The translations under genes were made by a program, and so were the position numbers. DNA of 64,000 bases from Maratus speciosus (lineage: Eukaryota > Arthropoda > Arachnida > Araneae > Salticidae), in contig OZ010795.1 in NCBI GenBank assembly GCA_963932465.1, forward strand, positions 474,042,806 through 474,106,805, written 5' to 3'. Shown in pieces: positions 12,682 to 27,099 of the stretch (position 1 is the first letter of the stretch; every line of letters begins with the position of its first letter). The notes beneath the pieces were generated by a model, which had not been told where the DNA came from, searched no databases, and was given only the letters and a program-made list of their open reading frames with translations.

Positions 12682-12755
12682 TGTCCGGAATGGCTCAGTT
12701 AGCAGAGCATTGGCAGCATACGTCAAAGGTCTCTGGTTGGAATCCTGACTTGAAC
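12682..12755 (+). repeat. tRNA-derived SINE head
   Basis: Reads TGTCCGGAATGGCTCAGTTA then GCAGAGCATTGGCAGCATAC and GGTTGGAATCCTGACTTG. It is the same family as 12444-12531 and 45317-45387. The B box has a GGTTGGAATCC substitution and the acceptor is eroded. CTTTTTC follows, a possible Pol III stop. Confidence 0.6.
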
Positions 12756-13032
12756 ACTTTTTCACTCAGTTAGAGATATTAAATCTTTGTTGATTAATTT
12801 ACCAATTAGAATCATCCTGTTAAAGTTAATATAGAAATATCTTTTGATAAAACTACGTGTATTATTTGCGCAATATTTCCAACATACAGATTTTAGTTGA
12901 AAATCTTGAGTATAAATGAAGACGATGCAACTACTTCTGCCATTACGCTTTGGTACTTCCTTATTATAGTGGTCTGTGCATGTACAATTACGCCAAGGTT
13001 TCAGTTGCGATTTAGCCAAAGTCATAGTTTAA

Positions 13033-13392
13033 CTTATATACGCATTTACTCGATTTCCAGTTGATTATCCCACTAATTTGGAATTAACGGAAAACCTTTT
13101 ATCTAACAATACAATTAACTTCTTAGATCTTAAAATTACAATAAAAGACAACAAAACAATCACAGATTTATATGACAAACGTAAAGAATTTAAATTCACA
13201 GTTAATACATTTACAAATTTTAAATCTTGTCTACATCATTCTGTATTTCGAAATATAATACTTAATCATTTATATAGAATAAAATGTTTATGTTCTTCTC
13301 CTCTAATTAACAATAATATTAAAAAACTAATTTATGATGCATTAAATCATGGTTTTCCAAAAAAATTCATATATTCATTAATATACAATTAG
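13033..13392 (+). pseudogene. Reverse-transcriptase-like C-terminal remnant
   Basis: The frame is open from about 13033, after a TAA at 13030, to the stop ending at 13392, and has no credible ATG start. It reads YPTNLELTENLL, then NFLDLKITI, then TDLYDKRKEFKFTV. A YP-x-EL / FLDL-x-I / YDKR-[DE]-F order is, from memory, found after the YIDD catalytic motif in a family of animal reverse-transcriptase-like proteins. No YIDD or upstream palm region is visible here: the preceding sequence is the SINE pair. If right, this is a truncated fragment inside the 9.2-kb insertion. It could also be an unrelated spurious frame, since composition is very AT-rich. Confidence 0.35.
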
Positions 13393-13399
13393 TACTTTT

Positions 13400-15170
13400 C
13401 TTACATGATCTTTTAAAACAAATTAACACATGCGTAAACAAAATTACAAAAAAATTATAAAATAAAAAAATATCTATAAAAAATTAAAAATTGTAAAATA
13501 ATATAAAAAAAATTAGTATAGGTTGGTTGGGTGGGTAGATGTTAGAGTACGGAGGAGGGTGGTGTTGTCTGGATAATACGCAATGGTTAATTATATTTTA
13601 AAAAAATGGGGGATTTTGTATTATTACTATATTTTTGATACGTATTTTATATGGATGTTGATTTGATATTTTATATGTAATTGGAGAATTTCATTAATAT
13701 TATAATTAGCTTAATTATTGATTAATCTAATTTACAATTATTTGTTATTAAATTTTAATTTACTTAGGACAATATCATATTAATTACTAATAGTATGCCA
13801 TTTTTATAGTGATTAATATACATATAAGTATGTTTAATATAAATATAGTTATACTGTATGTATTAAAATTGGGTAATTATTTTTATTATTATTCCTCTAT
13901 TCTTTTTAATATTTATTATCGGTTTAATGTTTTTGAATGTCCCACATTCATACTTTTTGGATTTTTATGGATGTATGAAAATAATCCACACTCTATATTT
14001 GTGCTTTTTAAGTAATGGGAATTTAAGTATCATTTAACCTTCTATATACTTCCACATGTTTTTTATTTCCTGTTCATTTTATAAATATCTTATATATAAT
14101 TGATTAAAAAATAATTTTTATAATATTTTTAATAATTATTTATATTAATTATTACTGAATTTATTTTGTTTTATAGCATATAGCTATATGCTATATATTA
14201 TCAAAGTTCTAGAATTATTTAAATTTTTAGTTTAGTTTAAATAAGTTAGCTAATAGAATATTTTGTATGCTTTTAAATTTTATTAACAATAGTATTTTTA
14301 AATACATTGTGTGGTTTATATTAGGTTTATAATTCTCTATATATAAGGATATGTTTGGTTTTGCTGTTTAAAAAATTATTTACATTCAAATGCTTACAAA
14401 TATTTATCTTGCGACAGTTGATTAATAAAAGTAATACTAGATGGCAGCACCAAAATTTGTCTCTTTAAGATAGCTCTAAATTTTAATTTTTCTAGCTCCA
14501 TTTCAGTTATAATTTAATACACCAGGGGGTATTTTTAGCTAAATTTTGACGATATTGTTAAACAGTTATTAATTAATTTAATAGTGCATTTTAAATAATG
14601 TAATTACTATCTATTTATTTTATATTATATTAAATGTATTTAACAAGGTATTTCAAATTTTATTTCAAAATGTATTAACTGCATCCTTTGGTATCAATTA
14701 CTGTGATTTCTTAACTGTTTTATTCACCTTAATCTTTGTTATTCTGGTAGACATGTGCGCGTGGATATTTGTAAAATACTGAAATATTAATTGGTATGGT
14801 GTTTATTATTTATATTTTATATCCTATAAATATTTAAATACGTTTTATTGATTCTTCCATTTCATATTATTTGTTTCTATTCTGCTTTCATTTTTAATCA
14901 ATTCACTTGATTTTAATGGTTGTTTGGGCACGGGGGAAAATAATTTTTAGCTTTAGCTTATTTTTCTCACAGAAAACACCATTTTGCTTATATCATTGAA
15001 TTCTGTGCCCTTGACGACGTAATTCAATATATAAGCTTTTCCATTTTTTGTCGGTGTCCACTTTTTTCTTTTTCTTCCATAATAATTCTTATATATTTTT
15101 TTTTTTTTTTTTTTATATACTTACAGCTTTAATTCATAATAATTGACAGTGGTAGGTTATGTTTAATTAA
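13400..15170. other. No gene recognised
   Basis: Very AT-rich interior of the 9.2-kb insertion. Only a short unremarkable frame at 13809-14015 and a T-run near 15099-15114. Confidence 0.4.
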
Positions 15171-15173
15171 AGG

Positions 15174-18425
<3,252 letters not shown>

Positions 18426-18469
<44 letters not shown>
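18426..18469. repeat. Poly(A) tract, 44 bp
   Basis: Uninterrupted run of A. It could be a retroposon tail on the plus strand, but I see no recognisable retroposon body or target duplication around it. Confidence 0.85.
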
Positions 18470-18471
<2 letters not shown>

Positions 18472-18638
18472 TTATCGGGCAAAGAAAGTTTTTTTTCTTT
18501 ATAATCTTTTATTTTTTTCTGTATTAATTTCCTGTAGAATAAATCAGCGTGGACAATAACTATTTTTTAAAGAAATTTCTGAAGAAAAAAATTAAAATAT
18601 GAATAAATATGTAATGCGTTTTGGATATATTTTGTATA

Positions 18639-20162
18639 CACTGCTCAAAACAATTAAAGGATATTTAAAGTTTCATATAAAATAAAGATATAAATGAAAT
18701 TTTTTTGCCGAAAATAGAAGAAGAGAATCACAAATGCAATTTTTCTGGTTTTCAAACTGTGGAGTATGCAAATTTTGAGTTCGACGTCAAAAACGTCGCT
18801 TCAGCGGCAGCGAATGAAATTTGACTTTCAACTGGATAAAAGAGAATGAAGACAAGGATGATCGGCATTCAGTGATTGCTTTGTTTCGATGAGTACGATG
18901 TCTCAGCGAAGTCATTTGACAGATTCAGAAGCTTTGAGAATTGTTGGTAGGTTAGAAGGGGGCCAAACTCAAGCCGAAGTAGCGCAAGCCATTGGAGTGT
19001 CACAAAGTGTCATTTCCAGGATCTGGAACCGTTTTTTGGAGAGTGGATGTGCAGGCCGAAGACCAGGGCAAGGTCGTAGACGGGCAACAACACCCAATGA
19101 AGATCGGTATTTTAACAGCTCGGAGACACCGAACCATGAACGCTACTCTTCTCCAACAACACCTTCGCTCGGCTACAGGCACCACGATTTCAACTCAGAC
19201 TGTCCGAAACCGGCTCCATGCTGTAGGTCTGTATGCTCGCCGACTGATGGTATGTGTTAGATTAACATCAAGGCATCGTCGCGACCGCAGGGAGTGGGCA
19301 ACCGAGCATGTCAACTGGAGGAGAAATGAATTGAGCAATAATCTGTTTTCTGACGAGTACCGTTTTTCTGTGCATCCGGATAATAGGCGTATTTTCATCT
19401 GGAGGGACCGTGGCAGTAGGAATAATCCTGCGTTCGTGCACGAAAGTGTCAGATTTGGCGGTGGAGGAGTGTTGGTGTATGGTAGCATCTCCATTGACGG
19501 GTGCACTGACTTCTACATCATTCGAGATGGAGCTCTGACTGGTCGCCGATATAGGGATGAGATCCTCAGACCTATTGTAGTCCCTTACGCTGCAGCAATC
19601 GGAGATAACTTCATTTTAATGGACGATAACTGCAGGCCACATCGTGCAAACCTGGTGGAGGATTTCCTTTTCGAGGAAGGAATCGTTCGAATGGAATGGC
19701 CAGCGTGTTCTCCAGACATGAATCCAATCGAGCACGTTTGGGACGCTCTAGGAAGACGAGTTTCTGGCCGCCAACAACCCCCATAAACTCTCCAAGAACT
19801 GGAAAGAGCTCTTCTGAAAGAGTGGGGTAGAATACCCCAACTCGTCATTAATAGCCTCATTGAGTCCATGCCTCAAAGGTGTTCAACGTTGCTGGCCGCC
19901 CGTGGAAACCATACCCCCTACTGAAAATGATTTTCTTTGAAGAAAACACCTTTTCTTATTCTTTTTTTCTCATATGCACAAATTGTGTTTTTTTCCTTTA
20001 GTACACAAATGCGCAATAAAATGCATTTTTTTCTGCCAAACATGTGTAATTTATTCTCATATAACCTACTATGTCTGTCGACCATGTATCAATCAGCTAA
20101 ACAGTTTACCAGATACAAAATCCACCTAAAACTGCAATATCCTTTAATTGTTTTGAGCAGTG
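18639..20162 (+). mobile_element. Tc1-like transposon, 1524 bp
   Basis: Perfect 26-bp terminal inverted repeats (18639-18664 and 20137-20162) start CACTGCTCAAAACAATTAAA. TA flanks both ends at 18637-18638 and 20163-20164. Size, TA target and a DD34E transposase inside (18889-19924) all fit the Tc1 branch of Tc1/mariner. Identical termini suggest fairly recent insertion, although the transposase is broken. It is nested in the 9.2-kb insertion. Confidence 0.95.
18889..19924 (+). pseudogene. Tc1 transposase, frameshifted, with one internal stop
   Basis: Would encode the cut-and-paste enzyme of the surrounding Tc1 element. The first frame (from ATG 18889) gives an N-terminal helix-turn-helix: LTDSEALRIVGRLEGGQTQ, then QAIGVSQSVISRIW and a GRRPGQGRRR linker. 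Near 19110, after NEDRY, the reading moves by one frame; the second frame continues LTARRHRT. The catalytic triad is D in FSDEYRF, D in LMDDNCRPH and E in NPIEHVWD, with 34 residues between the last two (DD34E). A TAA at 19784-19786 then interrupts before KEWGRIPQ and the natural stop at 19922-19924. Total span is about 345 codons, the usual Tc1 length, so the gene is nearly complete but inactive. The frameshift is best explained by a small deletion, since relatives usually have two more residues there (family knowledge). Confidence 0.93.
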
Positions 20163-20419
20163 TATTTTATTATATATTCAGAAAATGTTAAATTTGTTAA
20201 AAAAGTCAGAAACAAATAGCAACATTTATTTTTAAATAGTGACTTAAACTAGTTAAACATTAACAGAAAATGAGAATATTATAGAAAGTATAAAAGTGAA
20301 TTTATTTATTATAATAAAGTATACTACAAAATCAATCCGATCCAAGCTCCAAAATGCATTAAGACGGCCTGTTTAAAATATTTCTCTTCATTTTTAAAGC
20401 TTTCCTAAATTCATATTTT

Positions 20420-20713
20420 TGTCACACTGTGAGTTTACAATATGGAGGATTTTTCGCCACATATGTGACGTGACGTATGTTACATGCAGTGACATGACAC
20501 TGACGTCACAAAAATTTTTTTAATTGCCGGTTTTACAGTAAATAACATGTTTTAAAGAACTTTTGTATTTTTTTAAAGTTTCCTAAGAAGTTCACATCTC
20601 AGTCACAATGTGACATCACTGAGTGGTGGCATTTTGGTCACAGATGTGACGTGACCACAGTGACTTACAGTGACGTCACAATGACGTCACTGTGACCATG
20701 CATGCTATGAGGG
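20420..20713. repeat. GTGAC/GTCAC-rich right end of the 9.2-kb insertion
   Basis: Dense repeats of GTGACGTCA, GTCACAATGTGAC and similar, ending GTGACCATGCATGC and GAGGG before TA. Mirrors the left end at 11505-11810. Such subterminal clusters are often transposase-binding sites (inference). Confidence 0.65.
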
Positions 20714-20715
20714 TA

Positions 20716-22175
20716 AATAGGGGCTCACTTAGAAAAAAATGTTTAAAATACATATGAGGGAGCCCAAAAGATTAAATGTATGTCTTTTTCAAAATTTTAT
20801 GATTTGTCGTTTGATGTGAGGTGTTCAGCTATAAGTATGAAAAATTTCACGCCTCCAACCTAATTAGGGGCTCACTTAGAAAGAATTGTTTAAAATACAC
20901 ATGTGGGAGCCCAAAGGGTTAAATGTACGACTTTTTCAAAATTTTATGGTTTGCAATTTGATGTGAGGTGTTCAGCTATAAGTATGCAAAATTTCACGCC
21001 TCCAACCTAATTAGGGGCTCACTTAGAAAGTATTGTTTAAAATACACATGTGGGAGCCCAAAGGGTTAAATGTACGGCCTTTTTCAAAATTTTATGGTTT
21101 GTCAATTGAGGTGAGGTATTCAGCTATAAGTATGCAAAATTTCACGCCTTCAACCTAATTAGAGGCTCACTTAGAAAGTATTGTTTATAATACACATGTG
21201 GGAGCCCAAAGGGTTAAATGTACGGCCTTTTTCAAAATTTTATGGTTTGTCAATTGAGGTGAGGTATTCAGCTATAAGTATGCAAAATTTCACGCCTCTA
21301 ACCTAAATTGGGGCTTACTTAGAAAAAATTGTTTAAAATACGCATGTGGGAGCCCAAAGGGTTAAATGTACGACTTTTTCAAATTTTATGATTTGTCGTT
21401 TGATGTGAGGTGTTCAGCTATAAGTATGCAAAATTTCACGCCTCCAACCTAAATAGGGGCTCACTTAGAAAGAATTGTTTAAAATACACATGTGGGAGCC
21501 CAAAGATTAAATGTACGACTTTTTCAAAATTTTATGGTTTGTCATTTCATGTGAGGTGTTCAGCTATAAGTATGCAAAATTTCACGCTCCAACCTAAATA
21601 GGACTCACTTAGAAAGAATTGTTTAAAATACACATGTGGGAGCCCAAAGGGTTAAATGTACGACTTTTTCAAAATTTTATGATTTGTCGTATGATGTGTG
21701 GTTTTCAGCTATAAGTATGCAAAATTTCACGCCTCCAACCTAAATAGGGGCTCACTTAGAAAGAATTGTTTAAAATACACATGTGGGAGCCCAAAGGGTT
21801 AAATGTACGACTTTTTCAAAATTTTATGGTTTATCATTTGATGTGAGCTGTTCAGCTATAGGTATGCAAAATTTCACGCTCCAACCTAAATAGGGCTCAC
21901 TTAGAAAGAATTGTTTAAAATACACATGTGGGAGCCCAAAGGGTTAAATGTACGACTTTTTCAAAATTTTATGATTTGTCGTATGATGTGTGGTGTTCAG
22001 CTATAAGTATGCAAAATTTCACGCCTCCAACCTAAATAGATCTCACTTAGAAAGAATTGTTTAAAATACACATGTGGGAGCCCAAAGGGTTAAATATACG
22101 AATTTTTCAAAATTTTATGATTTCTCGTATGATGTGTGGTGTTCAGCTATAAGTATGCAAAATTTCAAGTCTCCA
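20716..22175. repeat. 146-bp tandem array, about ten units
   Basis: Units of about 145-150 bp repeat AGGGGCTCACTTAGAAAG, AATACACATGTGGGAGCCC, GGGTTAAATGTACG and TTCAGCTATAAGTATGCAAA. Unit-to-unit identity is high. The array ends in ACAGACAGACAGAGGAGCGA and an A-run. Its left part is at 11050-11504, displaced by the 9.2-kb insertion. Confidence 0.9.
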
Positions 22176-22299
22176 ATATGTATAGTTTCTGAGAACGGGC
22201 TCTGTGACAGACAGACAGAGGAGCGAGACGAATTGGGTTTCGTCAGATGAACAAAATCCTAAAAAAAAAAAAAAAGAAACTTAAAACAGCATAATTTAA

Positions 22300-22480
22300 A
22301 TTAAATTGTGGCGACCTCCTTTATGAAAGAATAATGGTTTTAAATGGGAATTTCGCCAAATTAGCCAGCTATCACCAAGTTGACTTCATATATGACAACT
22401 TATTTTTGTCGCCAAATTTTGCGATATTTCGCGAAGTTGGCCAACATTTGGCGCTACTGTGGTAACCCTGCATTTGTATT
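22300..22480. repeat. Cluster of CGCCAA/TTGGCG motifs
   Basis: Reads TTTCGCCAAATTAGCC, TTGTCGCCAAATTTTGCG, TTGGCGCTACTGTGGTAACC. The same motif set occurs at 39540-39670 and 39940-40070, and related motifs at 8.4-9.4 kb, so this is another short repeat family member. Confidence 0.45.
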
Positions 22481-22551
22481 TTTCAATAATTACTCATGTC
22501 AATGAGGCGGTCCAACCGGAATCGTGAGGGACACACAGAGACTTGGATTTT

Positions 22552-23752
22552 ATATAAACAAGTTGGAACCCGTCGATATTCGACGAACTAAAATGTTTAG
22601 AAAGAAACTGTTAGATCGAATTTATAATAAACCTAGAAAGTAATTACAATAAAAAATTCATCTTACATTGGTTGTCTATAACTCTTAAACAAACAAATAA
22701 CATTTTTAACCTAAAATTATCAAAATATTATTTCCACAAACTTCAACTGCTTAAATTATTGAAAAATTAAACTGTATTAGAATACGTAATCAAGATGAGT
22801 AATTATGATGATGTTATCGATTGTGGCTCTTACGTTTGTTGTTACGGGATAAAAAATCAGTAAAAAGGATTTCGCTTTGTCACATCATAAAATCCCCCCC
22901 CCCCCCATAAAATCTAAACTGTACGTTATTTTCACATCCTCAAAATTTACATACGCACCACTTAAATTCACAATTTAAAAGTATTTTAACGCGAAATAGG
23001 TTATTAATGAATGTATTTTCAAACTTAAAGTCACGTTTGTCCGATACAACTTTTTATGTGAACATAAGCACAAACTTTAAGTTCTAATCTCAGTACCCGC
23101 GAATAAAATATTCAGAAATTTGCCTTTAGTTGTCATAATATTGGCCAGTTAGTACAAATATTTAGTTTTACCAAAGGAAATGATCGTTTTCTTTTAAATA
23201 TAACATCGTTTTTACTCGCTGAATCATTTTACCTAGCGTCTCAAATTTAGTATCAGCGTAATGTAAAAATATTGAAATGTAACTGATTTATGAAGAAGAA
23301 TGCGTGTTTTTTTTTTTTTTTATGTTTGACGTCATTTTCTGTTCAAAAATTATAAAAAAGTTACTTTTATTTGTGATGTGAAAATGGCATCAATAAGGAT
23401 ATAATCAATAAAAATAAATTAACCATGACTATTTTCTCTTTGCTTTTAATAGAAATGAAGTACTTCAGTTGCCACAATTACAAAATTGGTACTAAAAACT
23501 ATAAAAAAATTAATATCTCAAAAATAAATTGAGATAGAGCTTTCAAACAAATTGCATTTAAAAGTACATATTTTTCCCTATACGACGGTGTAAAAATTGA
23601 AACTGTGCTACGTTTAGAAGTTTAAAAGTTTGCAGTAGCGAAAATTGCAAAACCGAAATTTCATTTCAAATTTCAGAGCGTTGCCATTCGCAGAATGACG
23701 TATGCGTTACGCACAGATATGTTTGTCCTTTATAATATAGATAGATAGATAG
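22552..23752 (+). repeat. 1.2-kb interspersed repeat, copy 1
   Basis: Starts GTTGGAACCCGTCGATATTC and is collinear with 42750-43930, sharing for example CATCATAAAAT, TGAATGTATTTTCAAACTTA and CGTATGCGTTACGCACAGAT. Ends near a (TAGA)n tract. The complementary right terminus seen in copy 2 is missing, so this copy is truncated. A much older third copy is at about 30890-31140. Confidence 0.75.
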
Positions 23753-23978
23753 TGCCGGGAAAATTGCCGCATCTCTTTTTCTGACATAGTCGTTCTTGAC
23801 TTTCGCCAAGCCAGACAGACTAGTAAGAGCATCTTTAGCAAGTTCATTTAACAGTTTAATCTCACTGAAGTGGCGAGGATCGACCAGGCAATGTTTTTCA
23901 TGAGCAAGTCATTTCCAGTAAATTGTGTATTCAACTGCTGAATAGCTGTGTCTAAGATGACATTATAAACGTTTACCT
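23753..23978 (-). pseudogene. hAT (DUF4371/ZMYM-like) transposase, C-terminal piece
   Basis: Minus-strand translation gives VNVYNVILDTAIQQLNTQF from 23978 downward, then after a frame change DPRHFSEIKLLNELAKDAL and KVKNDYVRKRDAAIF to 23753. This resembles the region before the C-terminal dimerisation part of DUF4371-type hAT transposases, by remembered family pattern. It lies downstream, in minus-strand order, of the fragments at 24735-25480, as expected for one broken gene. It is not in the long-ORF range and is interrupted. Confidence 0.5.
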
Positions 23979-24734
23979 TAACCCTTTATGTACTTAATTA
24001 TAAATTCATGAAAATTTTATCTTCTAAAGCATTTTTCATGAATTTTTGAAACTACATTAGAAGATTTAGATAATCATTTAATAAATTTTAGAAGGATTGA
24101 AGGATTTAGAAGGACTAATTAAATCTGAATTTATGGGGATTTTGTGCAATATTTATAACACCGCTCAAATCTTTTATTTTAAATCTTTTTCTTAGTATTT
24201 TGTAGAATTAGGAAATGTATAAATATAATGTTCTTACAGTAGAAATATAGAAATATTTCCGGATTGAACCCCCCCCCCCCCCCACACACACACACACAAC
24301 GACAAGAAAGCTGAAAAGGTGCGAAGGCAAAAGAAATCATCCTTTTAAAAATATTTTTGTTTTGTGTAACTAATAATGGTTTTGGAACAAATTAAAGTAA
24401 CCCATCTATAACCCATTCTAAACTGTATTACGATCGATGTATTAAATGAATTTTATAACAAGTTATTTTATTAGTATCGCCAGTAGATAAAGTAGCCCAG
24501 GCCGCGTATCTGCATATACTTAGATCTGGGCGTAGATATATAGAATAGGTCCCTGAAAATGGTTGCTATTAATATATACTGAAACTTTCATCAATCATCA
24601 ATCAGTGATCTTGCCGAAAAATATACATGTGACGGGAAATTGTTTATTTCGGTTCACCTTGTAGGCACTTGAGCAATGTTAAAAACTTATGTTGATCTTT
24701 AAATGATTTGAAGATTCGTCAAACATGCTATTAA
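23979..24734. other. Sequence separating the hAT fragments
   Basis: AT-rich, with an internal AGAAGGATTGAAGG-type duplication and a C-run followed by (CA)n at about 24269-24299. No coding signal seen. Possibly a later insertion or decayed transposase. Confidence 0.35.
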
Positions 24735-25480
24735 ATGCTCGATCTTGACTCTACCACCGAAAAACGTTTGCCTTTTTTTGTAATCGGCGAAGAAGTTTTC
24801 CACCTGCAGACTCCTTATTCACTGAAATCCATACATTCATTCACTTATACTGAGCTAAACACGGTTGTAGCTTGCATTAAGTCCGAGAAGTCCGTTGTCT
24901 ATTTGCAATATTCTGTTACATCTGCAGGACCAAATTTAGCATATGTGCATTTCAATACACATGCTGTATATTTGGATTGTTCTTTTCCAGTTGTGCCCCC
25001 AGACCCTTTATATCTTCCACTCATATTTGCTGAACCATTAAAAAAAGTGCCAACTATTTGTAAAGAAGAAGGTTTAAACTTTTTAAGTTCTTCTTTTACT
25101 TGGACATAGAGAGCTTCCCTTCGTTGTTTTGAGGACACCAACCAATTTTAAAAACTAAACTTTACTTTACCATGCTGCACATAACGAACACAAAGGGCCA
25201 ATTGCTCCATTACCGATACATGTTGGTGAAATCTACTTCAATATTGAATGAACTCGACTGTTTTACTTCATCGGCAATGTTTATTTGGATATGAATAAAG
25301 AGAGGAGCAATTAACTTATTTATAAATGACTTGGACACGAATATAATCAATGAAACTCTTCCATGCCTTTTAGGATTTTCATTTTGTTCTCCTTTCAGTT
25401 CTATTCCAATCTTCTTCATACTTTCTGAAGATATTCTTTCTTTGCTTCTCTTGATAGCCTGTGCTACACTGCACTTCAAA
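24735..25480 (-). pseudogene. hAT (DUF4371/ZMYM-like) transposase, N-terminal and central piece
   Basis: Minus-strand reading, N to C: SSESMKKIGIEL and IADEVKQSSSFNIEVDFT (frame 25479-25210), then VMEQLALCVRYVQHGKVKF, then YVQVKEELKKF and GTFFNGSANMSGRYKG (frame 25141-24899), then VENFFADYKKRQTFF. The order D-containing VDST-like strand, RY-x-GKVKF, then (F)(D)GA-ANMSGKY-G is that of DUF4371/ZMYM1-type hAT transposases (family knowledge). The usual D of FDGA is N here, and there are frameshifts and a stop. The plus-strand frame 24735-25109 is the antisense shadow. Not a functional gene. Confidence 0.7.
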
Positions 25481-25646
25481 ATTTGATCATTATTTACATA
25501 GAAGCATTACCAATTAAAAGATTGTCGTGTTTAATGTCTCTATTATTCAAGTCTGCCGCTGCCTCATTTCGTTTTTAGCTCACAGGCTATCAAAGCCTGA
25601 GAGCTAAAGTGCCCGCCCGTTCTGTATGTATGTATGTATGTATGTA

Positions 25647-26993
25647 GGGGAGATGGGGGCACATGTGAACAGGGGGCAGATGTGAACATCGCAGTTTTTC
25701 AATAGTTATTATAAGTTTTTTTATTTGAAAAAAATTACCAAAGATGGCAGCACCTGTGGACGTATGGTAAAAATTTTTTGAAGCTTTTTGACATTTTGTT
25801 TGTCTTTAGTAGCCAAAACACTGTTTGTAGATGTCAAATGTAAAATGTCGGTTTCAACTTTGGTAAGTGATAAAGTTTATTTATTTAGTTAGTTATTCGA
25901 ATTTCAATGTTTTAACATATACTATGACTACTATTGAATATTTTGGATAAAGTTGTTTTGTTCCCTAAAATTGATAAATGTTAATTATTTATCAATTTAA
26001 CTCTAGCAGCCATGCGGGGCACTTGTGAACAGACTAGTTGGGGCAGATATGAACAGTTCACAAAAATCAAAATCTTTCTCTGTTGTGCGAATAGAAAGAA
26101 TTGATAATGATAAAATGTATGTTAAATTCCTGAGAAAGAATCTCAGATCCAATTCATATAATTTCCCTGAAATAGTAGACATTTCTGTCATACAAAAAAG
26201 TGATATTGTATTGAAACTTCCACTTCCACATTTGTCAGGAAGTACACAAAGAGCAAGAAGCTCATTTGAGTTCTATTATAATTTAAATAAATTCAATGTT
26301 TCCTAAAATGCAATAACTGTTATGTACTATTTTAGTAAACGGTTTAAAACAATATTTTTTATGCATTGTTAATACAAAGAATATTATGACAAACAACTTT
26401 GTATTTTTTTCCTTTTCATTTGTCTCAAACTTGCTGTGATGGCTTACTTCCATCTCTCAAACAACAGCTATGAATAGGATAATTTGAATTGGGATGGATA
26501 TCAGTAACATTCTTAAAATGTAAAATTTTCAAATTGATAACTAATATAATTCTTGGGTATGGTGTCAGAACAGCTTTATATATATTTAGTTTCATTTTAA
26601 AATCTTTTGTTTAAACATGTCACTCAAAAACTAGAAAAGAAAATATTTTTTATTTTATTTATGGTGAATTTAACTGATAATATAAATAATGGTTATGATA
26701 ACAAATTAATAACAGGAGAAAAAGCATGTCAAAGGATATTTTTTCCTTGTGTTCACATGTGCCCCACGAGTGTTCACAACTATCCCGCTGATGGGGCACA
26801 TGTGAACAATTTTTTGAATTTATAAAACTATTAAAAAATGTAAGAAAAACTATACAGGTGATTAAAAAAAAATTTCCATGTGTAAAAGAAAGTTCTGTTT
26901 ACTATACTGACTACTTTTTATTTATAAGAATTAATCCAATTATGAGAAAAAGATATATTTATGCGAACTGTTTACATGTGCCCCCATCTCCTC
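25647..26993 (+). mobile_element. pogo-like element with TA duplication, 1347 bp
   Basis: The left terminus GGGGAGATGGGGGCACATGT is matched by the complement of ACATGTGCCCCCATCTCCTC at the right. TA flanks both (25645-25646 and 26994-26995), inserted in the (TATG)n tract of the surrounding element. Extra copies of the terminal motif (GGGGCAC.TGTGAAC, GGGGCAGATATGAAC, GTGCCCCACGAGTGTTCAC) lie inside. It retains a transposase C-terminus at 26025-26306, so it is an internally deleted derivative. Confidence 0.8.
26025..26306 (+). pseudogene. pogo/Tigger-like transposase C-terminal fragment
   Basis: The frame reads KSFSVVRIERIDNDKMYVKF, then FLRKNLRSNSYNFPEIVDIS, then SDIVLKLPLPHLSGSTQRA, then YYNLNKFNVS and stop. 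The pattern V-x-FLR...F-FPEVEDIS...DIV-LP-P-SGGT-R...F-V matches, by memory, the tail after the DDE domain in pogo/Tigger-type transposases of arthropods. The catalytic region is absent. The first residues (MNRLVGADMNSS) are translated from internal copies of the terminal repeat motif, so the ATG is probably not an original start. It agrees with the TA-flanked element that contains it. Confidence 0.55.
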
Positions 26994-27099
26994 TACGTAC
27001 GTACGTATGTATGCATGTACGTAACGCGATAACTCTTGATAGAAACATCCGATTTGCTTCAAAATTTTTTCCTAGGTTCATTGTGATAAGGCGCTTCCC

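Noticed and set aside
24735..25109. 124-codon plus-strand frame
   Set aside because: It is antisense to the better-supported hAT transposase fragments on the minus strand.
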